Shown piece by piece: positions 8,695 through 17,925 of a DNA stretch of 64,000 bases (within the stretch, counting starts at the first letter, position 1; each line of letters opens with the position of its first letter). Where the stretch lies: contig CAVTIX010000023.1 in NCBI GenBank assembly GCA_963734725.1, forward strand, positions 49,508 through 113,507, in the 5' to 3' direction. A program made the position numbers and the translations under genes. Source of the stretch: DASXKD01 sp963734725 (lineage in GTDB: Bacteria > Actinomycetota > Actinomycetes > Streptosporangiales > Streptosporangiaceae). Below the pieces are notes generated by a model. It was not told where the DNA came from and searched no databases. It was given only the letters and a program-made list of their open reading frames with translations.

Positions 8695-9648
8695 TTGGCA
8701 ACGTACATACTGAAGCGCCTCGGACTGGCGCTGGTGACCCTGTGGCTCCTCAGCGTGATCGTGTTCCTTGCCTGCCAGGTGCTGCCCGGCGACCCTGGGC
8801 GCGCGATCCTGGGGAACCTGGCCTCGCCAAGTGCGGTGGCCGCGCTGGACCACCAGCTCGGCGTGGACCGGCCACTCATTGAGCAGTACTGGACCTGGAT
8901 CACCGGCCTGCTGCACGGCAATATGGGCGAGTCCACCCAGTTCCGCGCGCCGGTCGAGCCCTACATCAAGGCGGCCTTTGTCAACTCGATCAAGCTGGCC
9001 GCCCTGGCCTTCGTCATCGTTGTGCCGCTCGGCGTCATTGGCGGGGTCGTAGCCGCGCTCAACTACGGCCTGCCCGCGGACCGGATCATCTCGGTGGCCG
9101 GGCTGTCCGCAACGACCGTGCCCGAGTTCGTGTCGGGGATCGTGGTCATCGTCGTCTTCGGGGTCGCGCTGAAGGTCCTGCCGGTCTCCGCGTCGGCGGG
9201 CGCCGGCGCCTCGCCCGCGAGCCAGTTCCAGCACCTGATCCTGCCCGCGATCCCGCTGATCCTCATCTTGTTCGGCTACATCGCGCGAATGGCGAGAGCC
9301 GGCACGATCGAGGCGCTCAACTCCGACTACACACGAACCGCCACCTTGAAGGGGCTCAAGCGCTCGGTCGTGATCCGGCGGCACGTCCTGCGGAACTCGC
9401 TGCTGCCGACGATCACCGTCATCGCCACCCAGCTCGGCTACCTGATCGGCGGGCTGGTGATCGTCGAAACGCTCTTCAACTACCAGGGGATCGGGAATCT
9501 CATCTACAAGGCCGCCACCTCCAAGGACTTCCCGATGCTGGCCGCCGGCGTGCTGACGATAGGCGTCGTATACATGGTGGCCACGCTCATCGCGGACATC
9601 CTCTACACCGTGCTCAACCCGCGGCTCCGACTGGGCGGCGCAGAATGA
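8695..9648 (+). CDS. dppB: Dipeptide/oligopeptide ABC transporter permease (DppB type)
   Basis: A 317-aa inner-membrane permease with about six hydrophobic spans, the typical N-terminus YILKRLGLALVTLWLLSVIVF, and the family motifs LPGDPGRA, MARAGTIEALNSDYTRTA (EAA-loop coupling region) and ETLFNYQGIGNLIYKA. Translation starts with TTG at 8695 after AAAAGGGGG. The ATGA overlap with the next permease gene indicates coupled translation. The imported solute may be a peptide, a sugar or another compound, since this family is broad. Confidence 0.9.
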   Translation: MATYILKRLGLALVTLWLLSVIVFLACQVLPGDPGRAILGNLASPSAVAALDHQLGVDRPLIEQYWTWITGLLHGNMGESTQFRAPVEPYIKAAFVNSIKLAALAFVIVVPLGVIGGVVAALNYGLPADRIISVAGLSATTVPEFVSGIVVIVVFGVALKVLPVSASAGAGASPASQFQHLILPAIPLILILFGYIARMARAGTIEALNSDYTRTATLKGLKRSVVIRRHVLRNSLLPTITVIATQLGYLIGGLVIVETLFNYQGIGNLIYKAATSKDFPMLAAGVLTIGVVYMVATLIADILYTVLNPRLRLGGAE

Positions 9649-10523
9649 CCGACGTCGCAGCGGCGCCAGCCACTCAGGTCGCGGTCGCGAGCGCGCGCGG
9701 CGAGCTGCCGCCCTGGCGCCTGCTGCTGCGCCGGCCCACGTTCATCGTCGGCGTCGCGATCTTGCTGTTCTGGGTGGTCTGCGCGGTGTTCGGGCACCTG
9801 ATCGCCCCGCAGGACCCGCTCGCGCAGCAGCTGCTTGCCACAAACAAGGCCCCCTCGGGCGCCCACTGGTTCGGCACGGATCAGCTCGGCCGCGACGTCT
9901 TCTCCCGGGTCATCGTCGGCGCCCGGAGCATCCTGGTCATCGCGTTCTTCGCCACGGTACTCGGCACCGTGGCGGGCACGGCGCTGGGCCTGATCATGGG
10001 CTACCTGGGTGGTGTGATCGACGCGCTGGCCGGGCGGCTCGTCGAGGCCGTGCTGGCGCTGCCGCTGGTCATTGTCGCGTTCCTGTTCCTGGTCGCCCTC
10101 GGGCCATCCACGCTGACGATGATCATCGTTATCGGCCTGGTCTTCACGCCGCTGATCGCGCGGACGGTCCGCGCCGCGGTCCTGGTCGAGAGGCAGCAGG
10201 ACTACCTGGCCTCGGCTCGGCTGCTCGGCGAGAACCGCGCCTACATCATGTTCGTCGAGGTCCTGCCGAACGTCCTGCCGGTAGTCCTGGTCGAGTTCAC
10301 GGTGCGTCTGGGGTACGCCATCTTCACCGTGGCCGGCCTGTCGTTCCTCGGCTTCGGCGTGCAGCCGCCGACCCCGGACTGGGGCACGGACATCAGCGTG
10401 AACTACGGGGTGCTGCCGGCCGGCTACTGGTGGATGACGCTGTTCCCGGCGCTCGCCATTGCCTCGCTGGTGATAGCCATCAACCTGGTCACCGACTCGA
10501 TTGAGCAGGTGATAGCGTCGTGA
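9645..10523 (+). CDS. dppC: Dipeptide/oligopeptide ABC transporter permease (DppC type)
   Basis: A 292-aa permease with an N-terminal span (FIVGVAILLFWVVCAVFG) and the family region APSGAHWFGTDQLGRDVFSRVIVGAR. The coupling-loop sequence RQQDYLASARLLGENRAYIMF precedes VAGLSFLGFGVQPPTPDWG. The start ATG overlaps the dppB stop by four bases. Its own stop overlaps the GTG of the ATPase gene in the same way, so the three transporter genes form a tightly coupled unit. Confidence 0.9.
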   Translation: MTDVAAAPATQVAVASARGELPPWRLLLRRPTFIVGVAILLFWVVCAVFGHLIAPQDPLAQQLLATNKAPSGAHWFGTDQLGRDVFSRVIVGARSILVIAFFATVLGTVAGTALGLIMGYLGGVIDALAGRLVEAVLALPLVIVAFLFLVALGPSTLTMIIVIGLVFTPLIARTVRAAVLVERQQDYLASARLLGENRAYIMFVEVLPNVLPVVLVEFTVRLGYAIFTVAGLSFLGFGVQPPTPDWGTDISVNYGVLPAGYWWMTLFPALAIASLVIAINLVTDSIEQVIAS

Positions 10524-12580
10524 CCGCTACCGAGATCGCCGCCGCGGGCAGCGTGGATGACCTGACTCCGACGCTGCAAGTGGAGCACCTGGAGGTCACC
10601 CACCGGGTCCGTGGCAACGACCGCCGCGCGCTGCGCGACGTCTCGTTCCAGATCGGCCGGCGCGAATCGTACGGCCTGGTCGGCGAGTCCGGCTCCGGCA
10701 AATCGACCGTGGCGCTCGCACTGACCAGGTACCTGCCGCGCAACGGCCGGGTGACCGGCGGGCGGATCAGCATCAACGGCCAGGACCCGCTGGCCATGGA
10801 CGCGGCCGCGCTGCGGGAACTGCGGGCTCGCACCGTCTCGATGGTGTACCAGGAGCCGGGCAAGGCGCTGAACCCGTCGATCCGGATCGGCCGCCAGGTC
10901 GCCGAGGTGTACGAAGTCGCGGGGCTGGACGGGTCAGTGGCGCAAGACAAGGCCGAGGCCATGCTGCGCACGGTGCAGATCTCCGACCCGGGCCGGGTGA
11001 TGGGGCTGTACCCGCACCAGGTCTCCGGCGGGATGGCACAGCGGGTGGTCATCGCGATGGCCCTGGCCGCCGAGCCCTCGCTGCTGATCCTCGACGAGCC
11101 GACCACGGCGCTGGACGCGACGGTCGAGGCCGAGGTGCTCGACCTGGTCGCCGCGCTCCGCGAGGGCTTCGCGACCTCGGTGCTGTTCATCAGCCACAAC
11201 CTGGCCGTGATCGCCAAGATGTGCGACCGGGTCGGGGTCCTGTACGCCGGGGAACTCCTGGAGGAGGGACCGGCCCAGCAGGTGTTCGAGGAACCGCGCC
11301 ACCCCTACACGGTCGGGCTGCTGCGCTGCATCCCGCGCCGCGGCCAGCGCAAGGACGCCGGGCGGCTCGATACGATCCCCGGCTTCCTGCCGTCCCCCGG
11401 GCACACGCTCCCGGGGTGCGTCTTCGCCCCGCGCTGCCCGATCGCCGAGCAGCGCTGCCGGGAGGCCCCGCCACCCGCCTTCCCGGTGGGCCCGGCCCGG
11501 ACCTCACGCTGCTACCTGCACGACGAAACATCGGATCTGCCCCGTAACACCCCGGTCGACGTTGGGCTGACCTCCAGCCGCGACGCGACCGAGCCGGTGG
11601 TGTCGTTGCGGGACGTGTCCAAGACGTTCACCCACAGCGGCGAATCGGTGCGGGCCCTGGTCGGCGTCAACCTCAGCCTCGAGCGAGGCGAGACGCTCGG
11701 CCTGGTCGGCGAGTCGGGCAGTGGCAAGACCACCCTGGCCCGCGCCCTGCTCGGCCTCATCGCGCCGGACGACGGCGCCGTCGTGGAACTGGACGGGACC
11801 GCGCTGGCGGGCGAGGCGCGGCGCCGTCCACGGGAGCAGCTCAAGGCGCTGCAGATCGTGTTCCAGAACCCGGATTCGGCGCTGAACCGCCGGCACACCG
11901 TCCGGCGCCTGATCAGCCGGCCGCTGTCCAGGCTGGCCGGCCTGTCCGGGGCGCGCCTCCGCGAGCGGCTGATCGACCTGGTCCGGTCGGTCCGCCTGGA
12001 GGAGCGCCATCTGAGCCTGCGTCCCAGCCAGCTCTCCGGCGGCCTGAAGCAGCGGGTAGCGATCGCCCGGGCGTTCGGCGGCGGTCCGCGGATCGTGGTC
12101 TGCGACGAGCCGACTTCGGCGCTCGACGTGTCGGTGCAGGCGGCCATCCTCAACCTGCTGGCCGACCTGCAGGCCAAGGAGCAGGTGACCTACCTGTTCA
12201 TCTCGCACGACCTCGGGGTGGTGCGGTACCTGTCCGACCGGATCGCGGTGCTCTACCTGGGCCGGGTCATGGAGCTTGGCCCGGCGGAGACGGTCTTCGC
12301 CGCGCCGCACCACCCCTACACCGAGGCGCTGCTTTCGGCGGTGCCCAGCATCGACGGCCAGCGCGCCGACCGGATCCGGCTGCACGGTGAGATCCCGTCC
12401 GCGGCCGATCCGCCCAGCGGCTGCGTGTTCCACACCCGGTGCCCGCGACGGCTGCCCACGGGCGTCTGCGAGACGTCGGAGCCCCCGCTGGCGGAGGTGG
12501 CCCCGGGCCACTTGATGAGCTGTCACATCCCTATCGATCAGCTAACGATCCTGCAGCGCACCGAGCAGGACGGTGACTGA
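10520..12580 (+). CDS. Fused dipeptide ABC transporter ATP-binding protein (DppD-DppF)
   Basis: A 686-aa protein carrying two complete ABC ATPase domains, where many systems use two separate subunits. Half one has GESGSGKST, signature VSGGMAQR and Walker B LLILDEPTTALD. Half two, from about residue 350, has GESGSGKTT, LSGGLKQR and IVVCDEPTSALD. Each half ends with the oligopeptide-transporter C-terminal cysteine motif (GCVFAPRCP; GCVFHTRCP). It starts with GTG overlapping the dppC stop. It energises import through the DppBC pore with the lipoprotein encoded 75 bp downstream. Confidence 0.92.
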   Translation: MTATEIAAAGSVDDLTPTLQVEHLEVTHRVRGNDRRALRDVSFQIGRRESYGLVGESGSGKSTVALALTRYLPRNGRVTGGRISINGQDPLAMDAAALRELRARTVSMVYQEPGKALNPSIRIGRQVAEVYEVAGLDGSVAQDKAEAMLRTVQISDPGRVMGLYPHQVSGGMAQRVVIAMALAAEPSLLILDEPTTALDATVEAEVLDLVAALREGFATSVLFISHNLAVIAKMCDRVGVLYAGELLEEGPAQQVFEEPRHPYTVGLLRCIPRRGQRKDAGRLDTIPGFLPSPGHTLPGCVFAPRCPIAEQRCREAPPPAFPVGPARTSRCYLHDETSDLPRNTPVDVGLTSSRDATEPVVSLRDVSKTFTHSGESVRALVGVNLSLERGETLGLVGESGSGKTTLARALLGLIAPDDGAVVELDGTALAGEARRRPREQLKALQIVFQNPDSALNRRHTVRRLISRPLSRLAGLSGARLRERLIDLVRSVRLEERHLSLRPSQLSGGLKQRVAIARAFGGGPRIVVCDEPTSALDVSVQAAILNLLADLQAKEQVTYLFISHDLGVVRYLSDRIAVLYLGRVMELGPAETVFAAPHHPYTEALLSAVPSIDGQRADRIRLHGEIPSAADPPSGCVFHTRCPRRLPTGVCETSEPPLAEVAPGHLMSCHIPIDQLTILQRTEQDGD

Positions 12581-12655
12581 GTGCATGCCCGGGGCGTAGT
12601 TTCGTTCGATTCCACCAGCCGCACGCCGCGGCTGTGAAGTTCGCAGGAGGACCCA

Positions 12656-14356
12656 GTGGACATTGACCATGGCCGCCTCAGCCGGCTCCGCCAGGGGCAG
12701 GGCGAAATCGCGAATCACGTCATCGACGAGTACGCCGCGGGGCGGCTCTCCCGTCGGGACTTCCTGCGCCGTGGTGCTGTTGTGGGGATATCGCTGCCGG
12801 TGCTCGGCGCCGTCATCTCGGCCTGCGGGAGCTCGAGCACCTCGACGCCGAGCACTTCGTCGAGTTCCGGCGCGGGCAAGGCCGGCGCCACGATCAAGGC
12901 CGGAATCATCGTGCCGGCGGCGACGGTCAACCCGGTGACCGTGGCCGACCAGGGTGGCCTCGACATGCTCGGCCAGACCGGTGAATACCTGACGTTCTCG
13001 GACCAGCACCTGACATTGCAGCCGGCCCTCGCCACCAGCTGGACACCCAACTCCAAGGCGGACGTGTGGACGTTCAAAATCCGTCAGGGGGTCAAGTTCC
13101 ACAACGGGCAGCCGCTGACCGCCGACGACGTCGTCTACACCTACAAGCTGCAAACCAACCCGAAGAGCGCCTCCAACGCGTTGTCGGCGTTCGGGGGCGG
13201 GCTGGCCCCCGATGGCGTCAAGAAGGTGGACGACCACACCGTCGCCTTCCACCTCACCGCGCCGAACGGGAACTTCCCGTACCTCACGTCGTCCGACAAC
13301 TACAACATGGTCATTCTCCCGAACAACTACGACCCGGCGAAGTGGCAAAGCTCCTTCATCGGGACGGGGCCGTTCGTGCTGAAGAGCTACACGCCCAAGG
13401 TCAGCGCCTCGTTTACCCGCAACGCGCAGTACTGGGGCACCAAAGCCCTGCCCGCCGCGACCGAATTCACGTTCTACGACACCCCGACGCCCATGGTCCT
13501 CGCCCTGACCGGCGGGTCGATCGACGTCCTCGGGCAGTTCGCCGTCTCTGGCGGGGAGCAGCTGCTGGCCCCCGGCGCCCCGTACAACATCATCAACCTC
13601 AAGTCCGCCGCCCACCGGCAGCTGTCGATGCGCTGCGACCAGGCGCCGTTCACCGACCCGCGGGTGCGGCAGGCGATCGCGCTCACGCTCGACCGGCCGG
13701 CGATCATCACGGCCCTGTTCAAGGGCCAGGCCGCCCTCGGCAACGACAGCCCGTTCGCCCCGGTCTACCCCTCGACCAACCACACCGTCCCCCAGCGGGC
13801 TAAGGACATCGCCAAGGCGAAGTCGCTGCTCTCGGCCGCCGGGCACCCCAACGGCTTCACCACCCAGCTCATTGGCAACGACACCCTGGAGATTCCGTCG
13901 TACGGCCAGATCGTGGCGCAGGCCGCGAAGAGCATCGGGGTGACGATCCACACGAAGTTCGAGCCCTCGGGCACCTACTACGGCAAGGCCACGTTCGGCA
14001 ACTCGGACTGGCTCGACGCGACGATGAGCCTGGTCGACTACGGGCACCGCAGCGTCCCGAACGTGTTCCTGACCGCGCCGTTGCAGACCGCCAACGCCAA
14101 AAAGGGCACCGGTTCCTGGAACGCGGCGCACTTCAGCAACGCGCAGTACGACAAGCTCTCCCAGCAGTACATCGCCACCTCCGACCTGACCACCCAGCGC
14201 ACCATCGCGGGCCAGATCGAGACCCTGCTGCTCAACGAGACGCCGATTATCTTCGCGTACTTCTACAACTACCTGAGCGCCACGGCCAAGAACGTGCACG
14301 GCGCCTACCCGACCGCCATCGGCCACATCTTCCTCAACAAAACGACCAAGGGCTGA
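12656..14356 (+). CDS. Peptide/solute-binding lipoprotein of the ABC transporter (family 5)
   Basis: A 566-aa extracellular solute-binding protein. The N-terminus has a twin-arginine motif (SRRDFLRRG, residues 31-39), a hydrophobic segment and a lipobox ending VISAC, so it is probably exported folded by Tat and lipid-anchored. A Ser/Thr linker follows. Family-5 features include LATSWTPNSKADVWTFKIRQ and VKFHNGQPLTADDVVYTYK. The GTG start at 12656 has AGGAGG upstream. It belongs with dppBC and the fused ATPase. The following gene starts at its stop codon. Confidence 0.9.
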   Translation: MDIDHGRLSRLRQGQGEIANHVIDEYAAGRLSRRDFLRRGAVVGISLPVLGAVISACGSSSTSTPSTSSSSGAGKAGATIKAGIIVPAATVNPVTVADQGGLDMLGQTGEYLTFSDQHLTLQPALATSWTPNSKADVWTFKIRQGVKFHNGQPLTADDVVYTYKLQTNPKSASNALSAFGGGLAPDGVKKVDDHTVAFHLTAPNGNFPYLTSSDNYNMVILPNNYDPAKWQSSFIGTGPFVLKSYTPKVSASFTRNAQYWGTKALPAATEFTFYDTPTPMVLALTGGSIDVLGQFAVSGGEQLLAPGAPYNIINLKSAAHRQLSMRCDQAPFTDPRVRQAIALTLDRPAIITALFKGQAALGNDSPFAPVYPSTNHTVPQRAKDIAKAKSLLSAAGHPNGFTTQLIGNDTLEIPSYGQIVAQAAKSIGVTIHTKFEPSGTYYGKATFGNSDWLDATMSLVDYGHRSVPNVFLTAPLQTANAKKGTGSWNAAHFSNAQYDKLSQQYIATSDLTTQRTIAGQIETLLLNETPIIFAYFYNYLSATAKNVHGAYPTAIGHIFLNKTTKG

Positions 14357-15849
14357 GCCCGGCGGCCGCCCCACGCACCCTGAGCACGCCCGCTGACCTC
14401 GGTCCGGGCCTGATCCGCGAGGTCGCTGCCGGGCGCGGCCTTCGGCTCGCGCCCGGGCTGGCCCGGGCCGTTGACCAGCGCTGCCGCCAGGCTCGCGCGG
14501 TGCTGCGCGCGGGCCAGCCGGTGTACGGCGTGAACACCGGCATGGGCGCGTTGTCCGGGGTGCGGCTCACGCCACGCCAGCAACGCGAGCACCAGCGGAA
14601 CCTGCTGCTGGCCCGGGCGACCGGCGGCCCGCCGTGGCTGGACGTCGGCGACGCGCGGGCGCTCATCGCGGTCCGGTTGCGCACGTTCCTGTCCGGGGAC
14701 GCGGGGGTGTCCGCCGCGCTGTGCCAACAACTGGCCGACGTTCTCGGCGCAGGCCTGATCCCGGCCGTGCCCCGCACCGGCGTGGGCAGCGCCGGGGAGA
14801 TCGTGCCGCTGGCGCACGCGTTCGGGCCGCCGTGCGGCATCGGCCGGGTTCTCGCCCCGGGCGGCGGGACCCGGCCGGCCGGGGATGCGCTGCGCGAGCA
14901 CGGCCTGACCGAGTTCGTGCTGGGGCCACGGGAAGGGCACGCGCTGCTGGCCGGGGTTCCCGGCGCCACCGCGCTGGCGATCCGGCGCGTCGCGGACGCC
15001 AGGGCGCTGGCCGCCCGGATGGAATCGGCGGCGGCGCTGTCGATCGTGGCGGCGTCGGCGTCCCGGGACCCGTACCGGGCCGAGTGCGCGCGCGGTGACC
15101 CGCTCCTCGGCCTGGTGCTCGGCCGCCTGCGCCGGGCCGCCGGGGCGCCTGCCGGGCCGGTCGCGCTGCAGGCGCCGGTGTCGTTCCGGGTGGCCGGCCC
15201 GGTGCTCGCCCACGTGCAGCGGGCGGCCAACGGGCTGGCGGGCGCGATCCGCCGGGCGCTGGCCGGGGTGACCGACTCACCGGCGTTCCTCGGCGGCGGG
15301 TTCGCCGGCACCGCGGGCTTCCATGGTCTCGACCTCGCGGCGCACTGCGATCAGCTCACCGCCGCCCTGGCCCACGCGGCCGAGGTGTCCGCCGCGCGGG
15401 TTCACCGGCTCCTCGACACCCGGGTCACCGGGCTGCCGCCGCAGCTCGCCGCGCGCCCCGGGCCGGACACCGGGCTGGTCACGGTGCACAAGCGCGCGGC
15501 CGGTGAGGTGCACGCGCTGCGCAGGCTGGCCCTGCCCTCAACCGTGGGGCTGATCGAGACCTCCGGCGGGCAGGAGGACGTGCAGTCCTTCGGCTGGGAA
15601 GCCGCCGAGTCCCTGCGCCAGGCGATCCGCCACGGCCACGCCGTCGCATCCTGCGAGCTGCTGACCGCCTACCGCGCCGTCACCCTGTCCCCGCACCCGG
15701 TCCCGCCCGGCTGCCGCCCGCTGCTGGACGCGCTGACCGGCACCGTCGGCCGCATCGACGCCGACCGCCCCTTCGGCGAGGACATCGAGCGCCTCACCGC
15801 CGCGGCGCTGGCACGCGACCCCACTGCTGAGCCAGCGGGCACGGAATAA
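14353..15849 (+). CDS. Histidine/aromatic ammonia-lyase-like protein lacking the catalytic residues
   Basis: A 498-aa protein aligning along its length with HAL/PAL: PVYGVNTGMGAL, RTGVGSAGEIVPLAHAFG, LGPREGHALLAG, and a C-terminal helical region. The MIO-forming Ala-Ser-Gly triad is Ser-Ala-Gly here. The Asn of ALLNG is Ala, the Tyr of QDPYSxR is Val (QAPVSFR) and the His of QEDH is Val. By family knowledge, MIO chemistry should be impossible. The only standard start, GTG at 14500, would delete about 49 conserved residues. No ATG, GTG or TTG lies in frame above it, but a CTG at 14353 overlaps the SBP stop (CTGA). It may bind an amino acid without lysing it. Confidence 0.75.
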   Translation: MSPAAAPRTLSTPADLGPGLIREVAAGRGLRLAPGLARAVDQRCRQARAVLRAGQPVYGVNTGMGALSGVRLTPRQQREHQRNLLLARATGGPPWLDVGDARALIAVRLRTFLSGDAGVSAALCQQLADVLGAGLIPAVPRTGVGSAGEIVPLAHAFGPPCGIGRVLAPGGGTRPAGDALREHGLTEFVLGPREGHALLAGVPGATALAIRRVADARALAARMESAAALSIVAASASRDPYRAECARGDPLLGLVLGRLRRAAGAPAGPVALQAPVSFRVAGPVLAHVQRAANGLAGAIRRALAGVTDSPAFLGGGFAGTAGFHGLDLAAHCDQLTAALAHAAEVSAARVHRLLDTRVTGLPPQLAARPGPDTGLVTVHKRAAGEVHALRRLALPSTVGLIETSGGQEDVQSFGWEAAESLRQAIRHGHAVASCELLTAYRAVTLSPHPVPPGCRPLLDALTGTVGRIDADRPFGEDIERLTAAALARDPTAEPAGTE

Positions 15850-15877
15850 TGGACGCCCGGAGCGGGTTGGCACCGGG

Positions 15878-16612
15878 ATGCCTGAGAACGAGACCGTGAG
15901 CGTGGCAAGCAACGCCCACGGCGAGGAGCATGGGCACCAGCACCGTGACGTCTCCGGCGGCTGGCTCCGCCCGGCCGTGTTCGGCGCGATGGATGGCCTG
16001 GTGACCAACGTGTCGCTGATCGCGGGTGTCGGCGGGGGCGGCGGATCCCATCAGTTCATCGTGCTCACCGGGCTGGCGGGGCTGGCGGCGGGCGCGTTCT
16101 CGATGGCCACCGGCGAGTACGTCTCGGTTTCCTCGCAGAATGAGCTGGTGCAGGCCGAGGTCCGCAAGGAGGCCCACGAGCTCAAGCACAACCCGGAATC
16201 CGAGCGCCAGGAGCTGGCCGCCACGTTCCGGATGCGCGGCGTGGACCCGGAGCTGGCCGACGAGGTCGCGCGGCAGATCTCGGCGCACCCCGAGGACGCC
16301 CTTGCGGTCCATGTCCGCGAGGAGCTGGGGGTGGCCCACGATGAACTGCCGTCCCCCTACACCGCGGCCGGAGCCTCCCTGGTCACGTTCGCCATCGGCG
16401 CCCTGATCCCGTTGATCCCCTACCTGGCGGGCCTCAACTCACTCCCCCTAGCGCTGGGACTGGCCGCGCTGGCCGCCTTCATCGGCGGCGGCCTGGTCGC
16501 CAGACTGACCGACCGCCCCTTCCTGCGTGGGGCACTCCGTCAGCTCGCGCTCGGTGCGGTGGCCGCCGGTATCACGTACCTGATCGGCACCGCCGTAGGC
16601 GCCACCGTCTAA
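15878..16612 (+). CDS. VIT1/CCC1 family iron/manganese transporter
   Basis: A 244-aa membrane protein of the vacuolar iron transporter family. It has the N-terminal FGAMDGLVTNVSLIAG signature, GLAAGAFSMATGEYVSVSSQNEL, a charged cytoplasmic loop (residues about 85-150) and three further hydrophobic spans ending LIGTAVGATV. The first 25 residues are His-rich (HGEEHGHQHRD), which could bind metal. Family members export Fe2+/Mn2+ from the cytosol. It follows the HAL-like gene by 28 bp. The operonic link to the ABC transporter is positional only. Confidence 0.88.
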   Translation: MPENETVSVASNAHGEEHGHQHRDVSGGWLRPAVFGAMDGLVTNVSLIAGVGGGGGSHQFIVLTGLAGLAAGAFSMATGEYVSVSSQNELVQAEVRKEAHELKHNPESERQELAATFRMRGVDPELADEVARQISAHPEDALAVHVREELGVAHDELPSPYTAAGASLVTFAIGALIPLIPYLAGLNSLPLALGLAALAAFIGGGLVARLTDRPFLRGALRQLALGAVAAGITYLIGTAVGATV

Positions 16613-16618
16613 GCCGAG

Positions 16619-16674
16619 CGGGCGGTCGCGTGATTGCGGCAACGGCGTTGTGCCGGTGCCGCGATTACCGCCCG
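16619..16674. terminator. Hairpin between convergent genes
   Basis: CGGGCGGT (16619-16626) pairs with ACCGCCCG (16667-16674), enclosing further partial pairing of GCGGCA with TGCCG. It lies between the convergent VIT1-like and gmd genes and may act as a bidirectional terminator. There is no U-tract. Confidence 0.4.
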
Positions 16675-16708
16675 ACCGCGGCCAACCCCGACGGATCAGC
16701 GCCCGGCC

Positions 16709-17740
16709 TCACCAGCCCTCGGGCCCGAACGAGTCGTCGTGGTGCGCCTCCGGCCCGGACAGCAGCGCCAGGTCCGATTCGACCATCATCGTGACCAGCT
16801 CATCGAACGCCACCGTCGGCTCCCACCCCAATTCCTTGGCCACCTTCGACGGGTCCGCGCACAGGTGGTCCACCTCAGCCGGCCGGACGAACGCGGCGTC
16901 GGACACGACGTGCTCCCGCCAGTCCAGGCCGGCCGTGGCGAATGCCCGGCTCACTAGTTCCTGGACGCTGTGCGTCACCCCGGTGCCGACCACGAAGTCG
17001 GCGGGTTCGTCCTGCGCCAGCATCAGGTGTATGGCACGCACGTAGTCCCCGGCGAAACCCCAGTCGCGCCGCGCCGACAGCGTGCCGAGGCGCAGCTTGC
17101 TCTCGAGGCCGAGCTTGATCCTGGCCACGCCGAGTGACACCTTGCGGGTGACGAACTCGGCGCCGCGACGCGGCGATTCGTGGTTGAACAGAATCCCGGA
17201 GACGGCGAACATGCCGTAGGACTCGCGGTAGTTCTGGGTGAGGAAGTGGCCGTACACCTTGGCCACCCCGTACGGGCTGCGCGGGTGGAACGGGGTCCGC
17301 TCGGTCTGCGGGGACTCGGTCACCATGCCAAACATCTCCGACGACGAGGCCTGGTAGAAGCGGATCTGGCCGCTGTCCGGCGTGCGGGAGGCGCTGATGC
17401 CGCTGCACACCCGGATCGCTTCGAGGACCCGCAGCACGCCCAGGCCGGAGACCTCACCGGTCAGCTCGGCCTGCTGCCACGACATGGGCACGTAGGAGAT
17501 CCCCGCCAGGTTGTAGACCTCGGCGGGCTGGACCCGTTCCACGGCCGAGATCAGGCTCCCCTGGTCCAGCAGGTCGCCGCGGACCAGCCGGACCTCGCCG
17601 AGATTGCGGACCCGCCGGACCCGCGGGTTGGACTGGCCCCGGACCAGCCCCCAGACCTCGTATCCCTGGGCCAGCAGGTATTCAGCCAGATAGGAACCGT
17701 CCTGGCCGGTGATCCCGGTGATCAGCGCACTTCTGGGCAT
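16709..17740 (-). CDS. gmd: GDP-mannose 4,6-dehydratase
   Basis: A 343-aa extended SDR that makes GDP-4-keto-6-deoxymannose, the precursor of GDP-fucose, rhamnose-type and related deoxysugars. It has the NAD(P) motif GITGQDGSYLAEYLL at the N-terminus, the signature FYQASSSEMFG, the active-site Tyr-x3-Lys in SPYGVAKVYGHF, and RDWGFAGDYVRAIHLML. The start at 17740 follows GGGGAGG. It is divergent from the glycosyltransferase operon and probably supplies an activated sugar to it. Confidence 0.92.
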   Translation of the reverse strand: MPRSALITGITGQDGSYLAEYLLAQGYEVWGLVRGQSNPRVRRVRNLGEVRLVRGDLLDQGSLISAVERVQPAEVYNLAGISYVPMSWQQAELTGEVSGLGVLRVLEAIRVCSGISASRTPDSGQIRFYQASSSEMFGMVTESPQTERTPFHPRSPYGVAKVYGHFLTQNYRESYGMFAVSGILFNHESPRRGAEFVTRKVSLGVARIKLGLESKLRLGTLSARRDWGFAGDYVRAIHLMLAQDEPADFVVGTGVTHSVQELVSRAFATAGLDWREHVVSDAAFVRPAEVDHLCADPSKVAKELGWEPTVAFDELVTMMVESDLALLSGPEAHHDDSFGPEGW

Positions 17741-17925
17741 GGCCTCCCCGCCGATGGTCACGGCGTGAGTTCCGCCGCCCTGCACTCAGGGTACGACTGC
17801 GCCTGGTGCCAGTGCTGACACACGCGAGGCACGTGTGGTACTGGATGGTAATGTTCCCCTGGCCAGGAGCCAGCGGGCGGCCTGGGCATCATCCGTCACC
17901 GGACCGACAAGAGGTGCGAAGCTGC

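Noticed and set aside
14500..15849. GTG 14500 as the start of the HAL-like gene
   Set aside because: It would remove about 49 residues that align with the HAL N-terminal region and has no good ribosome-binding site.
8695..16612. A new natural-product or toxin export system built on the ABC operon
   Set aside because: The lipoprotein and permeases are of the import type (family-5 binding protein, DppBC). No biosynthetic or toxin gene is adjacent.
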